Shown here: piece by piece, positions 56,624-64,000 of the stretch | How positions within the stretch are numbered: the first letter of the stretch is position 1 | How the letters are laid out: each line of letters opens with the position of its first letter | Source: Brachionus manjavacas | Taxonomy: Eukaryota; Rotifera; Eurotatoria; Ploima; Brachionidae | Assembly (NCBI GenBank): GCA_019054805.1 | Contig: JAHQIY010000042.1 | Span: forward strand, 248,001-312,000 | Length of the DNA stretch: 64,000 nucleotides | Reading direction: 5' to 3' | Made by a program: the position numbers and the translations under genes | The notes under the pieces: model-generated | Database searches by the model: none | The model's input: only the letters and a program-made list of their open reading frames with translations | Told to the model about the DNA's origin: nothing

Positions 56624-59600
56624 CTAACAAGCATCAATCGCCATTTTTACACGCTTGTCCGATACTGGGTATGGCGTACCAAGCTGTTGAGCAAAGTAGC
56701 TCACTCTTAGCTCTTCTATCATCCAACGTACGTCTTTGACGTTATCAGGCACAACCATACCTTTCGGAATTTTGTTCAGTAACTCTTTGTAATCATTAGT
56801 CACCGACTCAATTTTCAGCATGTGTAAGCGATCTTTATTCGGGTCGATTGGTAACTTTTCCATACGACGTTCAATCGCCTTCATATAACGCAAAATATCA
56901 GGCAGTCGCTTCCATCCACATTCAGTCGCAAAACCTTTGAAAATCAAGCTTTCGATTTGCGCTTTAATATCTGACAGAGCAAATGCCATCGTAAAGTCGA
57001 TTTTACCTTTTAACTTCTTGTTAATGTTAAATGCCGTTGTCAGAATTGTCTCAACTTGCTGGGCAATTTCTACCACAGTATCACCTAATTCAGCACGAAC
57101 ATGCTCTTTGAGCTGTTCAAACTGTTCAGGCTGCCAGACCAATCCGCCCTTCTCTTCAATCAGCTTGTCAACACCACAAGCGATACAGTCATCGATAAGG
57201 TCAAGCACTTTGCCGTACGGGTTGAAGTACAAACCGAGTTTCGATTTGTTGGGCAAGTTCGAATGCAGATACTTAATTGGCGAAGGTACGTTAAGCAAGA
57301 TCAGTCTACGTTGCCCAGCTTGCATTGCTGCAACCTGTTCGTGCTCGGTTTCATACAGCTTAATTTCAACGCTATCTTTGGTATCAACAATGGCTGGGTA
57401 GGCTTTCACATCGTAACCACCACGTTTTTGCTGATACACTTTTGGCAACTCGCCAAAGCTCCACGTATGTAGCCCCTGCTGCTCAATATCGTCGTCTGCC
57501 ACTTTCGATAAGGTTTCTTGCACCTTGTCTTTTAAGCTCTCTTTTAGCTCATGCAAGTCGCGGTTTTCTTTCAGTTTGCGGTTGCGATGATCAACGGCAC
57601 GGAAAGTCACTTTCAGGTGATCTGGCACTTGCTCTAAGTTCCAATCTTCACGCAGTACTTCAACACCCGTCATTCTGCGTAGCTCTTTTTCTAGCGAATC
57701 AAGCAGCGGCGCTTCCATTGGTGTCGCACGCGCTAAGAAAGCATCGGCATAATTCGGTGCTGGAACAAAGTTCTTACGAATGGTTTTCGGCAAGGACTTG
57801 ATTAGGCTCACCACTAACTCATGGCGTAAACCTGGGATCTGCCAGTCAAATCCTGCTTGTTCGACCTGATTCAAAATCGGTAACGGGAGATGCACAGTCA
57901 CACCATCGTTATCTTCTCCCGGCTCAAATTGGTAGCTCAGCTTGAGCTTAAGTCCGCTCTGATGCCAGAAGTTCGGGTAATCGAGGTCGGTGATATGACT
58001 CGCATCGCCCTTAAACAGCATCTCTTTTTCAAAGTTAAGCAGTTCCGCATTCTCGCGAGATGCCTTTTTCCACCATGTATCAAAATGCTTGCCAGACACA
58101 ACTTCTGTACCGACACGCTGATCGTAGAAGTCAAACAGCTCATCGTCATCAACAAGAATGTCACGACGGCGAGATTTGTGCTCAAGCTCTTCAACTTCTT
58201 GCAATAGCTTGCGATTTTGCTTGAAGAACGCGTGCTTGGTCTCCCATTCACCTTCAACGAGGGCGCTACGGATAAAGATTTCGCGGCTTACGGTCTGGTC
58301 TATGCTGCCATAATTCACCAAACGCTTAGGCACAATTGGCACTCCGTAAAGCATCACTTTCTCGTGTGCCATAACCGCAGAGCGCTTCTTCGACCAATGT
58401 GGCTCACTGTAGCTACGCTTAATCAGGTGTTTAGCTAAAGGTTCAATCCATTCCGGTTGAATCTTAGCAATGACTCTACCCCACAGCTTTGAGGTTTCCA
58501 CCAGCTCTGCGGACATAATCCACTTCGGCTGCTTCTTGAAAAGTCCTGAAGCAGGGAAGATATGAAAACGAGCATTACGAGCGCCTTGATATTCATTCTT
58601 CTCGGCGTCTTTCATACCAATGTGGGACAGCAAACCAACAAGAATCGCACTGTTTACTCCTTGATAGCTTGCTGGCTCATCATTCAATTTGAAGTCCATT
58701 TCACGCATCGCTTGATGAACTTGGAAATAGACATCTTGCCACTCACGCACACGTAAGTAGTTAAGGTAATCTTGTTTGCACTGCTTACGGAACTGGTTAC
58801 CAGACAGCTTTTTCTGCTGTTTCTGAATGTAATCCCACAAGTTTACAAACGTTAGAAAGTCAGACTCTTCATGGAAGAAGCGGCGATGCTTATCATCCGA
58901 CGATTGCTGTTTGTCGCTTGGGCGCTCGCGCGGGTCTTGAATAGACAAGGCAGAAGCGATGATCATTAGCTCTTTCAGTGCACCGTATTTTGGCGCTTCA
59001 AGCACCATACGAGCTAAGCGCGGGTCAATTGGCAGCTTGGCTAATTGACGACCGACTGAAGTTAGGCGTTTTTTCGGATCTTTGGCTTTTTCGTTGATCG
59101 CACCAAGTTCTTCTAACAGTCTTACACCGTCTTGGATGTTACGTTTATCTGGCGCTTCAACAAATGGGAAGGCTTCAATATCGCCTAAACCGAGTGCAGT
59201 CATCTGCAAAATGACCGACGCTAGGTTGGTACGCAGAATCTCTGGATCGGTAAACTCAGGGCGAGAGTTGTAATCGTCTTCCGAGTAAAGACGGATACAG
59301 ATACCTTCTTCAACACGACCACAACGACCTTTACGCTGGTTTGCGCTCGCTTGAGAAACCGGTTCAATCGGCAGGCGCTGTACCTTAGTTCGGTAACTGT
59401 AACGGCTGATACGAGCTGTACCTGGGTCAATGACATACTTGATACCCGGTACCGTTAACGAGGTTTCTGCCACGTTGGTTGCCAATACAATTCGGCGACC
59501 CGCATGGGGTTGGAATATCTTGTTCTGCTCACCCGCAGACAATCGCGCGTAAAGCGGTACAATTTCCGTGCTCTTTAGGTTGCGTTTAGCTAACGCATCT

Positions 59601-60553
59601 GCAGTATCACGAATTTCACGCTCACCGTTCATAAAGATCAGGATATCACCCAGACCTTCATCGCATAGCTCATCAACCGCTTCAAAAATACCGTCTAATT
59701 GGTCGCGATCGACATCGTCCTCACCGCGCAGTGGGCGATAACGCGTTTCCACTGGGTAAGTACGCCCCGACACTTCAATAATCGGTGCATTGCTAAAATG
59801 CTTCGAAAAACGCTCTGGGTCGATAGTTGCTGACGTGATGATCACTTTTAGATCAGGTCGACGCGGTAAAAGCTCTTTCAAATACCCCAAGATAAAATCG
59901 ATGTTTAAGCTACGTTCGTGTGCTTCATCGATAATGATGGTGTCATACTGATTCAGGTAGCGATCGTGTTGGATCTCTGCCAGCAAAATACCATCAGTCA
60001 TCAGTTTAATTTGAGTGTTCTCTGAGATTTGGTCGTTAAAACGAACCTTGTAGCCGACGTACTCGCCAAGCTTGGTTTCCATCTCTTCAGCAATTCGATT
60101 CGCCACCGAACGCGCCGCTAAGCGACGAGGCTGTGTATGACCAATCAAGCCAAACTTGCCACGACCGAGCTCCGCACAGATCTTAGGTAACTGAGTCGTT
60201 TTACCTGACCCCGTTTCACCCGCAACGATAACCACTTGGTTTTGCTCGATCGCTTGCGCTATATCATCCTTCTTCTGGCTAACAGGCAGAATTTCAGGGT
60301 ATTCAATCTTAGGGATGTAATTAGTGCGCTGCTCTGCTTCCATCATAGATTTGGCAATATCAAGCGCGATCTCGTCAAACACCGCATTACGTGAGGCTTC
60401 TTTTTTAATTTTATTTGCCCCGGAGATACGTTTGCTTAGACGAAATCTATCTTTCAGCATGCACTGGTTCAGCGCTTTACGAAGAGAAGCAGCATTGTTA
60501 GCCTGAACTTGGCTATCCGCTGCTTTTGAGTTTTCTGGCTGTGACGAAGTCAA
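56624..60553 (-). CDS. hrpA: ATP-dependent RNA helicase HrpA
   Basis: 1309 residues, the E. coli length. Walker A VAGETGSGKTTQLP (about 110-123), DEAH box IIDEAHERSLN, SAT, ATNVAETSLTVPG and NQRKGRCGRV, then HA2/OB-fold regions and the long HrpA-specific C-terminal part. The start is TTG at 60553 with AGGA about seven bases upstream. HrpA acts in mRNA processing and, in E. coli, in rescue of collided ribosomes. Confidence 0.96.
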   Translation of the reverse strand: MTSSQPENSKAADSQVQANNAASLRKALNQCMLKDRFRLSKRISGANKIKKEASRNAVFDEIALDIAKSMMEAEQRTNYIPKIEYPEILPVSQKKDDIAQAIEQNQVVIVAGETGSGKTTQLPKICAELGRGKFGLIGHTQPRRLAARSVANRIAEEMETKLGEYVGYKVRFNDQISENTQIKLMTDGILLAEIQHDRYLNQYDTIIIDEAHERSLNIDFILGYLKELLPRRPDLKVIITSATIDPERFSKHFSNAPIIEVSGRTYPVETRYRPLRGEDDVDRDQLDGIFEAVDELCDEGLGDILIFMNGEREIRDTADALAKRNLKSTEIVPLYARLSAGEQNKIFQPHAGRRIVLATNVAETSLTVPGIKYVIDPGTARISRYSYRTKVQRLPIEPVSQASANQRKGRCGRVEEGICIRLYSEDDYNSRPEFTDPEILRTNLASVILQMTALGLGDIEAFPFVEAPDKRNIQDGVRLLEELGAINEKAKDPKKRLTSVGRQLAKLPIDPRLARMVLEAPKYGALKELMIIASALSIQDPRERPSDKQQSSDDKHRRFFHEESDFLTFVNLWDYIQKQQKKLSGNQFRKQCKQDYLNYLRVREWQDVYFQVHQAMREMDFKLNDEPASYQGVNSAILVGLLSHIGMKDAEKNEYQGARNARFHIFPASGLFKKQPKWIMSAELVETSKLWGRVIAKIQPEWIEPLAKHLIKRSYSEPHWSKKRSAVMAHEKVMLYGVPIVPKRLVNYGSIDQTVSREIFIRSALVEGEWETKHAFFKQNRKLLQEVEELEHKSRRRDILVDDDELFDFYDQRVGTEVVSGKHFDTWWKKASRENAELLNFEKEMLFKGDASHITDLDYPNFWHQSGLKLKLSYQFEPGEDNDGVTVHLPLPILNQVEQAGFDWQIPGLRHELVVSLIKSLPKTIRKNFVPAPNYADAFLARATPMEAPLLDSLEKELRRMTGVEVLREDWNLEQVPDHLKVTFRAVDHRNRKLKENRDLHELKESLKDKVQETLSKVADDDIEQQGLHTWSFGELPKVYQQKRGGYDVKAYPAIVDTKDSVEIKLYETEHEQVAAMQAGQRRLILLNVPSPIKYLHSNLPNKSKLGLYFNPYGKVLDLIDDCIACGVDKLIEEKGGLVWQPEQFEQLKEHVRAELGDTVVEIAQQVETILTTAFNINKKLKGKIDFTMAFALSDIKAQIESLIFKGFATECGWKRLPDILRYMKAIERRMEKLPIDPNKDRLHMLKIESVTNDYKELLNKIPKGMVVPDNVKDVRWMIEELRVSYFAQQLGTPYPVSDKRVKMAIDAC

Positions 60554-60725
60554 AGCGTTTCCTATTCTTATCTTGATCTAAAACGCGCGAATTGTATCAC
60601 AGAAATTCGCGATTAGTTGAGTCTGCAAGCGCTTTATTTATAGCCAACAAAGGCTTATACGAACGGCTTTCAAGCACTATTGGATTCAATAAAAGAGCGG
60701 CTCACTGCCGCTCGAATTTGAAGAC

Positions 60726-62051
60726 TTAGAAATCAATTTGAAGGTAGAGGGTGTTGTAGTTGCTCCCCCCTTTGATACGCCCATATTGGGAAGCACTTTC
60801 AAATATTGCACTGCGGTGATGGATAGAATAGCCAAACCACATGTTATCGAAGTCTCGGTTGTTGATGAGATCACCTAAATTCACATCAAACGAGAAATCT
60901 AAGTAGTTAAGCAAATGGCTTGGTGTGTAACCTTTGGATTTCATCTCTTCGTTTTCAACATAAGTCATGCTGTCGATATACGACATCCCTTCTGCAACAC
61001 CAAAACGCCACTTGGTTGGCCAATCAAACGTGTAATACGCTTTAATCGCTGCAATATATTCTGTCGCGCTAGACTGCACCTCAGATGACCAGTGATGAAC
61101 GATGCCTGGTGTAAAATAGATATCTAAAGGAATACCAAACAGCTCATCAGTTAATGGATGTCCATAAAACACCGAACTCATCTGATTGTTGTACGGATCT
61201 TTTTCGGTGTTAAATGTGATGATGTCACCGATATTGGATGGCGTTGCCCAACCATGTGCGAAGCGAACATATCGTTTATTGGTTAGTTCAGACTTTGGCG
61301 CTTTAGTTTTGTCATTAAAGAACCCAAAGCCAACATAGAACTCACCTTGATACCGATCTTTGACCGCATCGGAATGGTATGCACTATGGTCTAGTCGTGT
61401 CACACTCGTCGTGCCAAGCAAGTAAAGATTGGAGTGTACGTGGTAACGTGCTTTTAAGCCCACTTTAGCATCAATCCCAGCACCAATGGTTTGCTTGGTC
61501 GTCTCGGAAAAAGCGTAATACTCACTGTTAAAATCTGCATCTTTGTAACGTAGCGTTGCATGTGGCTCGAGTTCCCAGTCGCCATATTCATACTTTGCTG
61601 ACGCGCGTAAGTTGGCATGAAAGCGTAAATCTTTATCGCTCATCAGCTCAGTGTCTAGCCACCACTTATCATCAAGTTTGTACCTAAGCTGACCGCCAAA
61701 GTCGATTGAGTCACCCTGATTGGCATTTTGCACTGCAGCGGGAATATCGACAAAGCGAAGCCTCATTAGGGCATTAAGCTGAAACTGCTCGTCTTCGCTC
61801 TGATGAAGGTAAGCCCCACCTTCGAGACCATTTACAAAGACATAGTCGTTGTTGAAGTACATCATGGGAACAAATGTACTCACGGTATGGTCACCATCAT
61901 GGGTATCGAAAGGTATGGTTGCCGTTCGATATACCGCCGCTATTCCCCAATTCTGTTCACCGAACGTTGCACTTTCTTGCGCACTCAGTGAAGTTGACAT
62001 TAAGCCACTGACAGCAAAAGCTAACGCTGACAGACGTTTACTAGTTATCAT
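60726..62051 (-). CDS. MipA/OmpV-like outer-membrane protein
   Basis: 441 residues from the ATG at 62051 (ITSKRLSALAFAVSG), which gives a normal signal peptide cleaved after SLSA; a TTG at 62081 would add ten residues. Beta-strand-rich sequence beginning NWGIAAVYRTATIPFD, ending YLQIDF with terminal Phe. The start of the mature part resembles MipA/OmpV proteins (FVNGLEGGAYL), but it is much longer than the usual roughly 250 residues, so family membership is moderate confidence. Confidence 0.78.
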   Translation of the reverse strand: MITSKRLSALAFAVSGLMSTSLSAQESATFGEQNWGIAAVYRTATIPFDTHDGDHTVSTFVPMMYFNNDYVFVNGLEGGAYLHQSEDEQFQLNALMRLRFVDIPAAVQNANQGDSIDFGGQLRYKLDDKWWLDTELMSDKDLRFHANLRASAKYEYGDWELEPHATLRYKDADFNSEYYAFSETTKQTIGAGIDAKVGLKARYHVHSNLYLLGTTSVTRLDHSAYHSDAVKDRYQGEFYVGFGFFNDKTKAPKSELTNKRYVRFAHGWATPSNIGDIITFNTEKDPYNNQMSSVFYGHPLTDELFGIPLDIYFTPGIVHHWSSEVQSSATEYIAAIKAYYTFDWPTKWRFGVAEGMSYIDSMTYVENEEMKSKGYTPSHLLNYLDFSFDVNLGDLINNRDFDNMWFGYSIHHRSAIFESASQYGRIKGGSNYNTLYLQIDF

Positions 62052-62169
62052 TTTTTGCCCAAACGTGACTAAAGCACTCAAAAACTAACCAATTAAAACA
62101 GTTAATACTTATGTTTCTCGGTCATTCGTCGTTAAAATATAAATATATGATCCCTTAAATCAAAAAATT

Positions 62170-62535
62170 GTGAAAGCCTCAGAACTAAAAAGATTAATCG
62201 AGTCCTTGCCAGATAACACCGATCCAGACATTGTCACTGGAGAATGTTGGCTGCCTGAACGTCTGCTCGATGCTAGTCTCGACGGTGACATGATGTTTCT
62301 CTCTTTCGACACAGCCCCTGAAGAAGCGCAAGGCGAAGAAGAAGGCAGAGGATTTGTCGAACATGAAATTGAGATGATTCGTCATCGATTCGAACAGATC
62401 ATAGAAGAGCAATCTGACACAAAAACCAAAGCTGATGCCATGCTGGCTTTATTTTTGATGGGGCATGAACTTTCTAGTTCAGAAATCATCGAAGTTCTTG
62501 AAGACCCTGAACTCCCTGAGTCACCAACTGAGTAG
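62170..62535 (+). CDS. Small acidic hypothetical protein
   Basis: 121 residues, starting with GTG at 62170 without a clear Shine-Dalgarno. Very acidic, helical, no membrane segment; EEAQGEEEGRGFVEHEIEM in the middle and LEDPELPESPTE at the C-terminus. Its stop is three bases before the ATG of the phosphatase gene, so the two are co-transcribed. I do not recognise a family. Confidence 0.75.
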   Translation: MKASELKRLIESLPDNTDPDIVTGECWLPERLLDASLDGDMMFLSFDTAPEEAQGEEEGRGFVEHEIEMIRHRFEQIIEEQSDTKTKADAMLALFLMGHELSSSEIIEVLEDPELPESPTE

Positions 62536-62538
62536 TCA

Positions 62539-64000
62539 ATGAATAGCAGTTTACCTTTCCTAATTGCCGGACCTATCTTACGTAAAACCACTTCTAAAGA
62601 GCTTGTTTTTTGGCTCGTTACAAGCGAACCGCTTAGTGGTCATTTTGAACTCAATTTAGAACCGCAGTTAGGGACGCTTTTTTCGCAAGACCTTAGCGAA
62701 TGCCAGCAACTTGCCATTGGTAAACACTGTTATTTAACTCTTGCCCAGTTCAAAGGCGAGTTCCCGACCAATGTCGCGCTCAGCTATGATTTTATTACCC
62801 AACACGGCGCGCTGACATCACTCTATCCGGAGTTGCTTTACAGCGATGAACAGAGCCTGACGTTTAAGATATCAACTAAAGCAGACTATATTCTTCACGG
62901 GTCGTGTCGTAACCCGCATCATCCCAGCAAAGATGCACTGATTCAGATTAACGAGAAGGTCGCGAGTCAGGCTTTAAAAGAGCGCCCAGACCTACTCATG
63001 ATGAGTGGCGATCAGATCTATGCGGATCATGTAGCAGGGCCAACCCTAGATGCCATTTTACAGACCATCAAATTGCTTGGCCTGCCAGATGAGCAGTTTG
63101 AGCAAGCGCCTATCAGTTCGAGCCAAGAATTGTACGCCCACCCTGATTGTTATTATGGCCGTGACAAAATACTGCCTCATTATGTTGACGATGGCACATG
63201 GATAACGAAACTGTTCCCACATCGCAATACCCCTATTTTTAGTTCTCGCGATGCAGAAAACCACTTAGTGACTTTTTCAGAGTTCTTCGCCATGTATTTG
63301 CTGGTCTGGTCTCCCACGCTATGGCCTTACCTCAATACCAACAACTTACTTGATAACAAGTTTACTCACGCGGATAAGTCTATTCCCCCACTATTTCAAC
63401 AACAGTGGCGTGAAGAAAAAGCGATTATCGATGAATTCGTCTCGGGTTTACCTCAAGTCCAAAGACTGTTTGCTCACATCCCGACTTATATGATTTTTGA
63501 TGATCATGATGTGACTGACGATTGGAACCTAACCATAGGTTGGGAGAAAGCGGCCTACGGCAATCCGTTCTCTAACCGCATCATAGGCAATGGACTGATT
63601 GCTTATTGGCTCTGCCAAGGTTGGGGAAACGAGCCAGATAACTTTAATCAAGAGTTTCTCGCTATCGCTGAGCGGTTCTTAAGCCAACCCGGCGGCCAAC
63701 AGCAAGACAACTTTATCCAGTACCTCTACACCTTCGAGCGTTGGCACTATACGATTCATAGCTCCCCTAAAGTCGTCGTACTCGATACCCGTACTCGCCG
63801 CTGGCGCTCTGAGTCGCGTATGAACAAACCTTCGGGTTTAATGGACTGGGAAGCATTGGTTGAGTTTCAGCAAGAGCTCATGCATCAAGATAAAGTGGTT
63901 ATTGTCTCTGCTGCCCCTATGTTCGGGGTTAAGTTTATCGAAGCCTTACAAAAAGGCGCGACGATGCTTGGTCAGCCATTACTCATTGATGCCGAAAACT
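62539..64000 (+). CDS. PhoD-like alkaline phosphatase/metallophosphatase, truncated by window end
   Basis: ATG at 62539, open to the last base (at least 487 codons). The first 115 residues form a beta-rich N-terminal domain. Then come metallophosphatase motifs LHGSCRNPHH, MMSGDQIYADHV and MIFDDHDVTDDWN, typical of PhoD-like enzymes, and VVIVSAAPMFG near the cut. No signal peptide is visible, unlike classical PhoD, so a cytoplasmic enzyme is likely. Three bases separate it from the upstream acidic-protein gene. Confidence 0.88.
   Translation, partial: MNSSLPFLIAGPILRKTTSKELVFWLVTSEPLSGHFELNLEPQLGTLFSQDLSECQQLAIGKHCYLTLAQFKGEFPTNVALSYDFITQHGALTSLYPELLYSDEQSLTFKISTKADYILHGSCRNPHHPSKDALIQINEKVASQALKERPDLLMMSGDQIYADHVAGPTLDAILQTIKLLGLPDEQFEQAPISSSQELYAHPDCYYGRDKILPHYVDDGTWITKLFPHRNTPIFSSRDAENHLVTFSEFFAMYLLVWSPTLWPYLNTNNLLDNKFTHADKSIPPLFQQQWREEKAIIDEFVSGLPQVQRLFAHIPTYMIFDDHDVTDDWNLTIGWEKAAYGNPFSNRIIGNGLIAYWLCQGWGNEPDNFNQEFLAIAERFLSQPGGQQQDNFIQYLYTFERWHYTIHSSPKVVVLDTRTRRWRSESRMNKPSGLMDWEALVEFQQELMHQDKVVIVSAAPMFGVKFIEALQKGATMLGQPLLIDAEN

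Noticed and set aside
57937-58257. Long alternate frames inside hrpA (for example 57937-58257 and 57442-57801)
   Set aside because: Out-of-frame shadows of a fully convincing HrpA coding sequence.

Overview
The window looks like chromosomal DNA of a Vibrio or close Vibrionaceae relative. The evidence is a trpL-trpEGD(CF)BA operon with fused trpC-trpF, a pabB...nudL-sdaA neighbourhood, rnm-yciO...rluB divergent from trp, trxB-cydDC, a heme-NO-binding protein paired with a hybrid kinase as in Vibrio quorum-sensing circuits, and a DUF3392 gene. Base composition is moderate and most genes are ordinary core genes. I see no rRNA, tRNA, CRISPR array or prophage.

Layout. 1-7.8 kb: pabB, an oppositely oriented H-NOX/hybrid-kinase pair, nudL, a serine-type transporter and sdaA. 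7.8-9.1 kb: IS copy 1 (IS3 family). 9.3-12.9 kb: a membrane protein joining a winged-helix DNA-binding domain to an EAL domain, then a secreted multidomain endonuclease. 12.9-17.4 kb: an aromatic amino-acid permease preceded by an unannotated Tyr/Phe-rich leader ORF, a repeat-containing membrane-anchored protein, and a chemoreceptor with a periplasmic CxxCH heme motif. 17.5-25.3 kb: asnS behind a terminator-like hairpin, two related small proteins flanking a MocR-type regulator, an HD-GYP protein, aspC and an outer-membrane barrel. 25.6-34.0 kb: an orphan gene, hrpB, malic enzyme, DUF3392, a SanA-like protein, a GGDEF protein and a DUF2797 protein. 34.0-35.4 kb: IS copy 2. 35.4-42.7 kb: a 2OG-Fe dioxygenase/class-V PLP enzyme pair, trxB, cydDC, a foldback repeat and a DUF1289 gene. 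42.7-52.4 kb: rluB, yciO, rnm and the complete trp operon with promoter, operator, leader peptide and attenuator. 52.6-64 kb: a dicarboxylate symporter, an ABC exporter, two outer-membrane proteins, hrpA, a small acidic protein and a PhoD-like phosphatase cut by the window end.

How it fits together. Amino-acid metabolism dominates (Ser uptake and deamination, aromatic uptake, Asp transamination, Trp synthesis, Asn-tRNA charging). A second theme is signalling: NO/heme sensing (H-NOX, heme-c chemoreceptor) and c-di-GMP turnover (EAL, HD-GYP, GGDEF).

The observations most worth a second look are these. (1) The two IS copies carry complementary single-base frameshifts, one in orfB and one in orfA, and both sit about 14-15 bp past the G/C core of an intrinsic terminator in the same orientation. 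(2) A Tyr/Phe-rich leader ORF lies upstream of the aromatic permease. (3) A membrane-anchored winged-helix/EAL fusion has a palindrome just upstream. (4) A pair of small proteins shares a PYYWHPDWL motif around a MocR regulator. (5) The region after pabB has interleaved inverted repeats suggesting a structured RNA.
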